From: Styela clava
Taxonomy: Eukaryota > Chordata > Ascidiacea > Stolidobranchia > Styelidae
Assembly (NCBI RefSeq): GCF_964204865.1
Contig: NC_135252.1
Coordinates: 5,911,383-5,975,382 of the forward strand
Reading direction: 5' to 3'
Length of the DNA: 64,000 nt
Part shown: in pieces, positions 1-11,941 of the stretch
Numbering within the stretch: the first letter of the stretch is position 1
Layout of the letters: each line of letters opens with the position of its first letter
Translations under genes and position numbers: made by a program
The notes under the pieces: model-generated
The model's database searches: none
What the model was told of the DNA's origin: nothing
What the model saw: the letters and a program-made list of their open reading frames with translations, nothing else

Positions 1-38
1 AAAAAGGAATTTCTAAAACAAGAATTAATAAAACAAAC

Positions 39-3000
39 CTGGACTTGATGCATCTTCTTCATCCTAAAAGAAAGCAAAAAAATTCAAAAAGAGAATTAGC
101 TATATGATTCACAATAAAATTCATTATAGAAATCAATCAAATGAAAACACACCGAAGAAGGCAAAATATCCTCATCATCCAAGTTCTCGGCTTCACTCAT
201 TTCCATTCTTGTTCCATAAGCCTCTGCAAGAACACAAATAATTGGGTGTTAAATAAAGACGGAATTAAAACTAGCACAGACAAGCTAATATTTATCATAG
301 CTAAATCCAAGATGAACCCTTGTGACCAGTATTATAAATAATTTTTTTGAATTCAGTTTATTTAGCTCAAGATTAGCATTTATATGATGAAAAAATTTAA
401 ATGGTATAAATAACTGATATCTGGAAATAAGTCAGTCTGTAGTAGTTACCCAAAAACTAATATAGTTAATAAATAATTCGAAACTTTGAAGTTTTCTTAT
501 ATATATGTTACTGGTAAATTTGTGTGGAAACTTGATATAGAAAAGTTTGCCAAAAATTGCAATACTAAAAAATCCTATTAAAAGGTGGTACAGTAGTCTT
601 ATAACTGTTTTATGTAGCTATGGATATTGCTTCATTACAAAGTGGCTTAAACACTGCTCAGAGCTGGGCATTGGCCAGGTCTGGTCATGACCATACCAAT
701 TGAATATAATTACTATAAAATAGTACAAAAACTCACCGGCACCGAGTGAGGTTTCCATTTTCTCATCAATCTGCATTTCATATGTTTCCACATCCCTGAT
801 ATTCAAAAAAAATGTGACTTGCAGTCAAAGTCGTGTGGAGCAAGATTTCAAACCCTAACTTACTAAAATTGAAAATGTCTTTTACATGACAACTGCCACT
901 AAGTATGGACATAGAGATGTGATGAGATGCCAGAAAGGTACAAATCACTGAATAGGTTAATAAGTGGAATGAAAAACTCGTTCACACAATACATTGCATG
1001 TTTCGGAGTTTTGAAATCAATGTAAGGTTATCCAAGATAATTAAAATTAAGTTTGAGTTATTAGTCAAAAGTTGAAATTTTACTCCATGGTACCTTTGTG
1101 AAAAGAATGATCATATATGTAGAATTAATGATAGGATTTACACATTTATCCTTGGGAAAAGAAAAGGCGATACGACTGCTCAATCAAATGGAAAACCATG
1201 GCTTATCGTCCGGTTATCAGTCTACATCGGCTATGAGATTGGTTAGCCAGATGCATGAATTGATGGTGGAGGAAGCCGTGAACCACCCTATTGCGGCAAG
1301 GAGCCCAGTAATCCTCTCGTATATAATTATCCCCACAAGATCCGAACCTGCGAACCCACACAGGTAATCGGAGATCTGGTGGCAAGAGAATTCCTAATGC
1401 GCAGCAAAATGCACTACACCGTCAAGCTGAGCATGTATATTTGAATAACAAATAATAACTTTTTTCGCTCAATTTTTTTGTGTGTGGTGTTTGCACATTC
1501 GCTTAGGACAAGGTATATTCCTGTTTTCCATGTATTTTATTTACGGTGTTAAAACACTTACCCAGTGCCAAAGTAATATCTTTTGAAAATATCTTCGTCC
1601 TTCTGTCCTCTCAAAACATCAAAAGTAACTGGAAGAAGTTTTGGAAAATGAGATATGAAGAATTTCACAAAACCGGCCTCATGTTCTCCAACCTCTTTTT
1701 TGAATTTCTCTGTGGTCTTAGGGTCATGATAATGCTGAGACTGTAGTAATAAACATATATGTTTACCCTATATGTTTCCTGTTCATCATAGAATTCCAGT
1801 AACATAAACCAGTCACCATTTCATTTTAAAGATATGTAATAATTTATACAAATAGACAATAGAATAACAGTGTGCAACTGATAACTTAATATTGGATTTA
1901 CCTGTGGTAAAAAATTTCCATAACATGGCAAAATCACTATCAACATTTCACATACCGGTAAAACTTTTTCAACAATGACAAGATATCACATACTAATTTT
2001 GTAATATTTAGAGTCATATCATGCCTAAAATACTTCACACACATCAAATAATCAATATTCATTCAACAAAGACAACAATGCTGCTGATTTCCTCATACAT
2101 ATGTTGAAATTTGTTATCAAATGTTAGATAATCATATACAAATAAATGCCGAAATTCTTGTTATTATATGGTGGTTCAAATAACTGCTGGTCACATATGG
2201 TTTGCTCCACCATATATGCTCATAGAGTAGGAACTTTAAACAAGATTACAATTCCTATGCATAGCATGAACTTCTAACTGACCAGGATACCTTAGCTAGC
2301 ATATGATTAAGCTTTCTTATCTTCACTGCCGCTTCTCTTAGATATGAAAACATATCATATCAACAACAGTGACTCACTGCTTGCTTAGGACTGCTCTCAT
2401 TGCATAGTGAAGCATACTTACCCAATTTCTTATAGATCTCAACAAGTCTTGAAGTTTTGTTTTGTTCTCCCAGCCTTTATATTTTTCAATGACTCTTTTT
2501 ACTTCTGGGTTATATGTTTCACTGCAAATCACGTCCTTCCAAAATTGTCCACCAGTTACTTCCTCACATTTTTCTTCCAGTTGGTTAATAACATCATCAT
2601 GTTTTCGGCGATTTTCAAGGAAGTTTGAAGCAGTCTATAAAAAACATTATATTAATTGAGTACCTGTTTTCTTTCCATCTTCATTTTGAACAATTTAAGT
2701 AAAATTTGGATATGAATAAACAAAAAATAATTGACCCCGTTGCCAGTGGAAAAGTGAGGCTGTTGTTAACTAATATCAAGTTGAATGCAATAAAAGCAAA
2801 GAATTAAATAATAACTAGTTTTCACCTGCAGAAAGTCTATTTTTTTCTTGGCATCCCAGAAAATATGATGCGCTTTGACTTGTTTAACTGGAATTCTTTC
2901 CTTATAATTCTTGTTTATCATCGAAAGAATAAGACTTTTAGTCGCTTCTTTATCTGTATATTAAAAACATTAAAAAATGGTGTAAAAGATGAAAAAATAC

Positions 3001-6000
3001 AAATTTGTTATCCAAAGTAAAGGTTGACAAGTACACAGATATGATGAATCCTGAGTTGCATACCCTTTTCCTCAAGTTTATTCAAGAATCATCTGTAGAA
3101 GGCTGTGTTCAGTAAATATTCAGGATAATGCTATGTAGTACAAAAGGCTTATTTTATTGGGAAGAATCATTGTATTGCCTTTGATGATTTCTTTTTTGCA
3201 TTCATCCTATTTGTTTGTTCTTTTACTTCCTGCGAGAGCAGTATTTTTCCCACATTTAGCCAGATACTTAATACAGATATTAATCACTTACGTTCTTCTT
3301 TGAGATAGTCTAGAGAAGGTTCACCAACTTGCACTTTCGCATCAACATCATATTGATTATCACTGAATGGATGATGGCCATCACTTAAAGTGTAATAGAA
3401 GATGACACCAAGAGAAAACATATCAGTTTCCTATGAAGCAAACAAAGTATAAAAATGAACAATACATATTTTATCCTTACAATACAAGATAAGAATTGGT
3501 GCTCAGGAAAAGTCATGTGCACAAACAAAATATAATATTGCGTACTTGTATCGGAAATAAATCATTATCTATCTATTGTATTAAATATAAATTCAATTTA
3601 TAAGGAATTCTTAGGGGCTCCCGAAGTATGCGAACCAAGATGGCGGACATCGGAACGTAACATGGGTAACAGGTTAGGGTTAGGCGATAATTTTTTTCCA
3701 ATTTTCCTTATTTTAGTCCTATTATCAGTTCGAAGACTAGCCAAGAGCCTCCCGTATTATTTATACCTAAAATTATGGCCTAACCCTAACCTAGTACACA
3801 TATTACATTCCGATGTCCGCCATCTTGGTTCGCATACTTCGGGAGCCCCTAAGAATTTCTTTTAAATTGAATTTATATTTAATACAATAGACAGATAATG
3901 ATTTATTTCCGATACAAGTACGTAATACAGTAAGCATAAGCAAACAACAATAAGCATAAAAATATATACGGAAGGAGACGAGCAAGACTTCCAAGGTCAA
4001 CCGACCCCTAAGGAGAGATTCTTCCAGGACAGGACACTCTAAAGAAGGCATCATAATTGCAATAGGGGGAAAATAAATTTTTGAGTGTTGAGCCTGTTTA
4101 AGAGGCCTCAGAAATCAATTCCACAAAAGTACTAGAATAAGAATGAAATTTACAAGGAACAAGAAAAGGGAACATCACATAATTACGCAGATCCTAATGT
4201 TTTTCAATAGTAATAAGAAGTGCGAAAAAAAAGAGAAAGAATAAGAAGGGCTTAGAGCTAATTATAATTTCCTCAAATTAATTTTACTTTATGTTAGACA
4301 AGAATCAAATCGTGACAATGAGGCAATTTCTTTGAATGGGTGAAAAATTGAAAATACCATATTTCCAAAGCTATATAGTAAATATAAACACTTCAGACTA
4401 TACATAATAGCATCTTCAATAATTTTTACAGAGACATACGAAAATCCATCTATAAATAATAATGAGAGTAAGATAAGATTACAATAATGAGAGTAAGATA
4501 AGATTTCTCGTTTATCCCTGAGAGAGAAAAAGTGATAATAAGGCTTAATCGTACTGCAAGTTGCTGCATCTATTTAGCCTTCTAAGTTAGGATATGATTT
4601 GCATGTTTATCCCGGGGAAGAGAAAAGCCGAATAAGGGGCTCAATCATCATGGCAAACCCCGGCCTCTCATGCTGTTACCAGTTCCTGTTGGGTATGGGA
4701 TTAGTTAGTCAGGTATTTGTTTCAGAAGCATGGACTTGATGGTGGAGGTAATCGACCAGCGGTTATCAGTTTAAGCTGGAAATTTTATGGGAGATGGTTA
4801 TGAACAGAAGAAGTGCTGTCATGCAGTAAGGTTAATGTAAACACAAGTTAGTTCCCGGGTTTTCCACTAGCCACGCATCTAGAATGATTTACCATATCTG
4901 AACTGGTCAAGATTTTCGATATAAGAAGGGCCTTATAAGTTTTTCTTCCATGTTTTAAAAACTGTCAGTCATAATTAATATATCAGTGGACAAAAATATA
5001 ATATCAGATCATCTCTGATGAAATTGAGCATATATTGAGTATGGTCTACGAGGCAATTTTTCATTTCCTGCCAAGATGAGTAAAGACGATATTGTCAGTG
5101 TATACCTTCCTGATTTTTCCAGCTTTGGAATCGACATCGTCAAACATCGTAAGTAGTTCAGGTGCTGTGTATCCACTCGTCCCTTTCAATTTAGAGTGAG
5201 TTGATGTCTTACCACTATAAAATTCTTTGCTTATACCGAAGTCAGATATTTTTACTCTCCAGATTTTTTCTCGATCAACGTATTGAAAAAGAATATTCGA
5301 AGGCTTCAGATCTCTGTGAACTAAGAGTCAAGGTTTATATGTAACACTATATGATTTCCATCAAGGATTCGTTATTTATTTTATTATTTATTACTATTTT
5401 TCAGCAAGTTGTCACATACAATATGCTCACCCTTATTCAGTCAAACTCTAAGTAATCAAAGGGATATCTGAACCATCCATCACAATGACTATCTACTAAA
5501 TGCCCTATTATTAAAATGCATTGTACAAGAATTAAGATTACTCTCGACAGTTTATCACAATGCAGATTTGAATTTCATGAAGGATGATAATTGCAAAGAT
5601 GAAAGAATTTTTAATTGTTGCAGTTTGGTTCCCATATTCTATTGCTTCTATCTTCCTCTACCAAGCACATTTTTTCTTATATGAATTCACAACAGATAAG
5701 AGGTGGTATTTCGCTATATAATTAAATGAGCTTGATGCATTTCAACTCTGCTGGGATAAAAATACAATTTTATAGATTGAAGTATGTCTCCATTCCATAA
5801 TTTCACAAACTTAAGTTGCTGGCTTAAAACTGAGGCATTTGTACACTTTTTTCTTATTTTTTCAAGAATATATAGAATGCTGTTGCAATGATCAACATCC
5901 TTGCTATCTTTTTAAGGCAATTATATCAAAGCTATCTATACACCAGAAAATGAAATTTATTCCACATTAATTCAGAGCACATATTATCAGATCAGACATA

Positions 6001-7636
6001 GGACACATACTGGTAATATGATACCTATTACCTATCTTATTTATATATATATATATATATATATCATAAGGAGTAAGGAGAGAAATTGTCATGAACAAAT
6101 ACCTGTGCAATACTTTTGTCCATTGTGGAGGTAATTCAATCCCTTGGTAATTTGTTTTAACACTTCAATTTCATTGAGCATTCTTGGGGAAATTTCCTCC
6201 ACATACTAAAAGAATTTATTTACACATCATTGTGAATTTAAAAAGATTTTTTGTATTTAGATTGGGTTATTTTTTACCTGTTTCAAGGTGTGAGAACACA
6301 ACTCCAATGCGATGAACTGTGTGATATCATCTTTGTCCTAAATATAATATATAAATAAAGAATAAATAAAGAAGATTCACCCAGGAAAAGTCATGTGCAC
6401 AAACAAAATATAATATTACTACGTCATCGGCAGTTACTTCCTTGTGACATTGACTAATAATAATATGAATGACTACAGACAGGTATAGCAAGCATCCCGA
6501 CTGACTCACATCCCATTTGTATCATTATAATGGCAAACAATTAGAATACAAATGAATATAAAGGATTTTACGTAAAGCAAATAAAATACCACTTATTTAT
6601 TAACAAACTTATCGGTAGCTGTGTCATACAACTTTAAGACTTATATTTAAAAAGTTTTTTTATGAACAAATTATGGGATTATAAAAATTTGTAATGATAT
6701 TTGGATATGAATTTTTCGAAAATTGGATGTGACTTTTCAATTAAACGCTAAGAAGATAAAATTCCAGTGGATCTTAAAATTAGGCGTCTGAAAAATTTGA
6801 AGGGCAATTTCTAATATTTTTTTATTTTAAATTCTAACTTATGCTCATGTGGGCCCTATTAAACACAAGTTGCCAAAAAACATCGCACAGCATCATGTAG
6901 CTCTTGTAAGAACATACCGTAAAGAATATTTTAATGATGTTCGGATGATCTAGCTTTCGAAGAATTTCAACTTCCACAGCATCTCGGTCATAAAGCATTG
7001 CTTTCACAGCAACAAATTTTTTCGCAAACACCCCCCTATGAAATAAAAATGAAATATAGTAATGATTTGAATGAAAAAAAATATTGGTCGTGTGATTCTC
7101 TTACCATGATACAAAATATAGCAAGTTGAATATCTAATAAAGAGGGCATTCATTTGGACATAACAACTGAAATTCTCTTTATACCTAGTCTAACCCCACG
7201 ATATGTATTTGGTGCCATTTTCAAATTATAAAACTTAACCCTTCAGCATACCAAAGAAAACAATATAGCATAATTTATCAGTATAAGGTCAAATGGGCAT
7301 ATGTAAGTATAATCATTTCACCAATATACTATATATGATAATCTATTTAATACAGGCTTGGTAAGCAATTGCAAGAATGAAATATTGGATAAATATAAGT
7401 TGGTGCAAATATTCATGAAGATACTGCTTCGTATTAAAGTTTTCTATTATGCATTGTCATACTAAAATTATACTTTCATATACCGGTATATTGTTTATAT
7501 ACCGTTTTATACACCTGTTTAATTAAATAGCATACTTATATATCTTCGACTGGGTCCCATCTCCAATCACTGGCCCAACTTTGATTTCTTTTTTATTTCC
7601 AACAAACTTATAGTTTATTGTTTCTCCAAGCTCCAT
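39..7636 (-). CDS. IRE1/RNase L-like protein kinase with KEN endoribonuclease domain (12 exons, 3' end outside window)
   Basis: Exons on the minus strand, all with AG/GT borders and matching phases: 7636-7536, 7035-6918, 6337-6278, 6205-6103, 5320-5106, 3430-3292, 2953-2826, 2634-2422, 1740-1562, 795-737, 223-153, 63-39. They join into one open frame of 470 codons that continues past the left edge. The kinase domain (about residues 20-275) keeps a glycine loop (GDGTQSKIYKG), VAVK with Lys45, HRDLKPSN (Asp131), SDFG (Asp154) and a GTSGYTAPE segment, so it looks catalytically complete, as in IRE1 and unlike the pseudokinase of RNase L. The KEN domain follows (FWDAKKKIDFL near 277-287, then LLRSIRN and HYHD). 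Tyr340, Asn358 and His362 sit where IRE1/RNase L RNase residues sit, with Asn-to-His spacing of four. An in-frame stop lies upstream of the chosen ATG, and the kinase starts about 20 residues in, so no luminal, transmembrane or ankyrin part is seen. The tail is acidic. An untested upstream exon could still add an N-terminal domain. Confidence 0.85.
1110..1408 (-). repeat. tRNA-derived SINE-like repeat in the kinase intron
   Basis: Read on the minus strand from 1408, the element opens with a tRNA-like segment. It has a possible box B (GGTTCGCAGGTTCGGATC) at about 1332-1349, followed by a unique body that ends near 1110. The body matches an older copy at about 4590-4775 in the same gene. Plus-strand open frames here are incidental to the repeat. 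The tRNA origin is inferred from the box-like motif and was not tested by folding. Confidence 0.5.
3504..3539. repeat. 36-bp direct repeat, copy 1
   Basis: An exact 36-base match to 6382-6417, in another intron of the same gene. This copy abuts the left end of the foldback at 3536. Confidence 0.8.
3536..3927. repeat. Foldback element: ~150-bp inverted arms around a short loop
   Basis: The left arm (about 3536-3690) is repeated in reverse complement at about 3775-3927 with few differences. Shared landmarks include CGTACTTGTATCGG, GGGGCTCCCGAAGTATG and CAAGATGGCGGACATCGGA. The loop is under 100 bp and contains TTAGGGTTAGG on one side and its complement on the other. The element sits inside an intron of the kinase-RNase gene (between exons ending 5106 and starting 3430), so the pre-mRNA should form a long hairpin. 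Open frames on both strands here are by-products of the palindrome. Confidence 0.85.
4590..4775 (-). repeat. Diverged second copy of the SINE body
   Basis: The segment aligns by eye with the body of the repeat at 1130-1300, sharing stretches such as GGCTCAATCA, ATGGGATT.GTTAG and GACTTGATGGTGGAGG. It lacks the tRNA-like head, so it is a truncated or older copy. It lies in the intron between the HRD/DFG exon and the next kinase exon. Confidence 0.5.
6042..6064. repeat. (TA)n microsatellite
   Basis: An uninterrupted alternating TA run in the intron between the exons at 6205-6103 and 5320-5106. Confidence 0.9.
6382..6417. repeat. 36-bp direct repeat, copy 2
   Basis: An exact match to 3504-3539. 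It lies in the intron just upstream of the kinase exon that ends at 6278. No function is evident. Confidence 0.8.
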
Positions 7637-8042
7637 AATGGGAAGCAATGAAAAACATTCAAAAGCAGATCACAAACAGTCAATCAAAGCATCTACCATT
7701 AGTATAAAAGATTTCTTTCAAAACAAGAATTGCTTGTTGAAATTAAAGCCCAGGATCTAAGCAACCCAGCCCAGTAGACCAGAGAAAAACACTATGAAAC
7801 TGTAATAAAAACGCAAGGCCCATCAATCACTTTTCATCTTAAGGAGGAACCGTAAATATAAAAACATATCTACAGTGTTTTCTACTAATGATATATATTC
7901 TCAATGAAAATCCCCTCCGAAATCACCTTGTAGTCTTGAATTTACCAGTTGGTAAATTTGGACACAAATAGAAAACTTCCCAATCAATCAAATTTCCTAA
8001 TAATTAATACAACCTATGGCTGAAGCAGTCAATCATATAGCG

Positions 8043-8408
8043 CAGGGGTGTGTAACCAGCGGCCCGTGGGCCAAATGTGGCCCACAAAAAAGTGTGTGAA
8101 GTGCCAATTTTTAATGGTATGTCAGTATGTGGACCACGAAACTAGTTTTAATTAGTTTAATCTGGTAAGTGCGAGTAATTTCAATCTGGAGTACAATTTA
8201 TTATCCATGCCTACAGGCCTATGATGTGACAATGCACTAACAACTAGCTTGTGAGATATCAACAACACATGCCATAAGATAACTAACCAATATCTGATTA
8301 TGTTTGTGCCTGCAACTATAAGAAGGTCAATGTTACATAAAGGTGCAGCAGAGGTTTCACCCAGTTATTTGTATCTGGCCCTCTTGTATTAAAGGCTGCA
8401 AACCCCTG
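8043..8408. mobile_element. Short non-autonomous hAT-type element (MITE)
   Basis: The ends are CAGGGGTGTGTAACC and, in reverse, CAGGGGTTTGCAGCC. Flanking 8-bp target copies are ATATAGCG (8035-8042) and ATATAGCT (8409-8416), matching at 7 of 8. The CAGGGGT terminus and 8-bp duplication are typical of hAT elements. No coding region is present. It lies just upstream of the kinase-RNase gene. Confidence 0.8.
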
Positions 8409-11282
8409 ATATAGCTTATAACTATACCTCTTCCTCATATGTCAGAATAAACGGCTATTTCCTTTTACATCTATAGAAAATCTATATGCGTACTTTATAA
8501 TACAAATGCTCCAGACAATTATTTTACCTGCCAACAAGCTTCAGTGGTTAAATATTAATTTGGAGTAGCCACCTGTATGATAAAGCAACACTTTTAAACT
8601 GTATAAAAGGCGTGATTGCGAACAAAGACCAAGTAAACATAGATCCGATATTTCGGTCGCGATTAAGGGTATTTCCAAAGGTAAATCCCCGACGCCGACA
8701 TCGTCGTATCGTTCGACGTCTAAGATATGTTTCAGAAATAACAAAAGAGTTATGGGAAACAGCAATGCAATTAAATATATAAATATCCAACAAAAGTATT
8801 TATCATCCTAAATCTTAGTTAAGGTTATTCGAAAACATAACTTTGTAATACATTAGGCTACTTCTAATCACAGCTGTTCTAAGGGAAATCCCCTTTCTAT
8901 GTATAATATTACAGGGCCACGCCTTAAACGTGCCTAAGCCCCACTGAAAAGTCGGAATTCAAGGTTTATTGTACAATCAGAAAATTGCATTGCCTATCCT
9001 GCATTGCCTGTTCAGAATTCTCTAATTTTAGGGGTAATATGGAATTTTCGAAATAAAACATTTACCGTATTTATCCAAGTTTTTTGAAAAGCATAGTGAA
9101 AGATCAATGTAATCCGTTTCCTATATTTTACTACAGAACTAAGTTTTTAATTTATCTTTAGATTGGCAACATTGTGTGAGAAATTGCGATATCTGTTGGA
9201 AAATAAGCAGAGGATGCCGGACTGCCAGTCCCTATCGCTGATACTTTTAGTTTACTCATGATATCACAATTTTGTCGCTGTGATACCCACCATCGGTCAG
9301 TGTAATCGCTTCCCAGTAACGCAGTTTTATATAGTCATAGTCATAGTCATAGTCAATTTTATTTTTTCCAACCAGCAAAAAAATAACATACAAAATCAAA
9401 AGATAAACAAAATTTAACACACATTTTTACTGGGGAAGGGAAGCCGCGGGGAACCAAATTTGGTTATCGAGCAGCGACACCCAAGATTCGTCATCTAATT
9501 TAATTTGGAAACTCGGAAGTTATGTTTTAAGAATAAAATGTACCGGTACAGGTTTGAAAATCCCATCCCACCGGATAACTCGTAGGGTATTCCCTGATTA
9601 ATCGGGTAAGTAAAGGTCTGAAATGCTGATACGTGTTGTATATATTGGCTAGAAATAGCCTGATTGCGAACACTATAAACACTAATAAGGAGTTTATATA
9701 TAACCATAGTTTAAATAGGCGCAAACATGCAAATGGCAATGAATTATAAATAGGCCATGTTACAGGATGAAAAGGACGCGGGAAATCAGTGGTGGTTATC
9801 GAGCAGCGGCACCTATAAAATAACTCTGGACACTATATTATAAAGAAGAAAAAGTCGAATCAAGTGACAAGTGTAAGTAAATTGGAAAATAAAATGCATA
9901 CAATATCTCGAGGCAATCTGCTATAATCAACAGTCGCTCACTTCAACAAAACACGACTCTGAACATCACTAACTTGGTAACCATGGAGATGGCAATAATG
10001 GACTGTGTCACAACAATACTATTGCTGTATTGTGATGCGCATTGTCTAGCAGTCGGCAATAAACGTCAGATTCTGAAGGCGTAACACTGGCATTCAATTA
10101 GACGCGGTGCATATTGAGAGCAAAGAAACAGGTAATAAAATCTTGTAGCATTAAATAGAAAGACGGAATATCTGTGACGCTAAAATTAAATTAAACGAGA
10201 TACGGTAACGTGGTAGGTACCGGTAACGGTATAGCCTTCTGTGATAAAAGTTTCGTTGTTTTGTTTGGCATTTTAATAAAGCTGTTGAGGTGCATGTTAG
10301 AAACTAATTTTCTCCGTATGTCTTAAGCCTTGTCTTTGATTTTATTTGCCCCGTTTGTGTTTTTGAGAATATATATGTTAATATTTTTTTGCATACGTGT
10401 TATGAATTTAACATTATATTTAAATGTCATTCAACACTTTACATAGTTCAAGTTTTGCCACCAGTCATCTTTCAGTGTTAATACTAATCACTTCAGCATA
10501 TATGATGGGAGCTGACTTCGACTTCGATATCCGTATCGTTCCCTCCTGTTCATACCAAAACAGTTTTATTTGCTGGCTATTTTATTGCTGACTGTATTTT
10601 TTGGTTGACAAAATAATAAAACTCTCTCTCTCTCGTTGTACTGCCATTGGTAAAGACGTGTACAATTCAATTACGCAGCTGGAGTGTCTAAAAATGGCGA
10701 ATTTCTAATGTAACATTGACATCAATATTTAGCTACAGTCCCAATTGACGTTGCCTTTACTGTCGAAAAGTTTAGTTCGTTTTAGTCAATTAAGCCTGTT
10801 GTAGTGTGAAACTGTGTGTGTCTACTATCCTAATAGAAAAATCATCATGGAGGTTTTGTTGCACTCATTAGGACGCCTTGGTTGTCAGTAAATTCCGGAC
10901 CACCGGGACGCCAGACGTCAATTCCAGGACTGTCCCAGCCATTCCCGGGACGGTTGGTAGCCCTAGCATCAGCAGGTCTTGAATAGTTTTAGATTTTGCC
11001 TACTTTTCCGATTTTCTGTAGGCTATATGTGTGTGTGTTGACTTGCATTGTCTATATATTTGTTTTAGTGTTACGGAAAATCGAAATAAACGTTACTTTA
11101 CTAACCGTGCGTTGCGTCTATATTATGTTTGTTACCGAGCGTCGTGGATTCTTAATGTGAGTGCCCCGTATTGGGTTCGATACTGATTGAGACATCCTAT
11201 CGGATTTCTGCGCCCTCGAAATATAACTACTGATATAAATCTGCCCCAATAGCCTTTTAAAACTACTAAAATTAGGCTTGTT
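8409..11282. other. Intergenic tract without a recognisable gene
   Basis: No convincing gene was found on either strand. The tract holds a small (ATAGTC)n run at 9331-9355, two copies of the motif GGTTATCGAGCAGCG (near 9463 and 9793), and a dispersed repeat at about 10509-10640. Near 10925-10975 a segment rich in CCGGGAC ends in TAGCCCTAG, which looks like one end of another hAT-type element. Confidence 0.5.
10509..10640 (-). repeat. Dispersed repeat with GA-rich end
   Basis: The reverse complement begins with a (GA)n run, then TTTTATTATTTTGTCAACCA, and later contains a GGAGGGAACGATACGG segment and AGTCAGCTCCC. The same order of motifs is found on the plus strand at about 29325-29470, and a looser version of the head at about 42335-42430. 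The class is unknown. Confidence 0.55.
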
Positions 11283-11715
11283 TGCGTTACACTACTCGAG
11301 CCGAATGATCGAAATGGCGTCCATATGACGCCATAATGGAACAAGTTAGTTGCACGGGGTTGAGACTGATTTGACCTTATATATCCCAAAGCGTTATATA
11401 TTATAATATACTATAATCGGTATATCCGAGGCTGTGATTGTTGTTATATCTGTGCACGTGTTAAGACTTGCTGTTTTGTCTGTTACTGCTATGGTGTCTT
11501 AATTTTGAAGTGCTTGACTCTTACAATAAAGTGGTGTTGTAATGGAAACTTGGTGCTTGTTTATAAAGATCTAAAGGCAGAATACACTACAGCCGGATTT
11601 GCCATTAGGCGAGGTGGGCTGAAGTCTAGGGGTCTCAAGCCCCAGGGGGCCTCAAATTTTAGTCGGTCGAATATATGAATTAGTCTCAATTTGAAAAACT
11701 ATATCACTTTACCCT
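11283..11715. repeat. 433-bp direct repeat, left copy
   Basis: Nearly identical to 14461-14893 (constant offset 3178; one difference seen by eye near the right end). It lies immediately left of the hAT element at 11716. It contains an AATAAA near 11524 and looks non-coding. It could be a duplicated genomic segment or an LTR-like unit, but it does not end in CA. Confidence 0.9.
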
Positions 11716-11941
11716 TAGGCTTACCATACGTCCCGGTTTAGCATGGACAGTCCCGGTTTTGACGAGCTGTCCCGGCGTCCCGGCCGGTTGACTCAAATGT
11801 CCCGGTTTGTCAGCACGGCTGTCATGGGTGAAAAATTCATATTCCTTATTGTTACAAATTTTTTTTAATGGTGGCAGCCCATTTACCACTGTTTTGCGAC
11901 ACACTTCGCTAGTTCAGAGAGTAAAAAATTGCTCTATTGTT

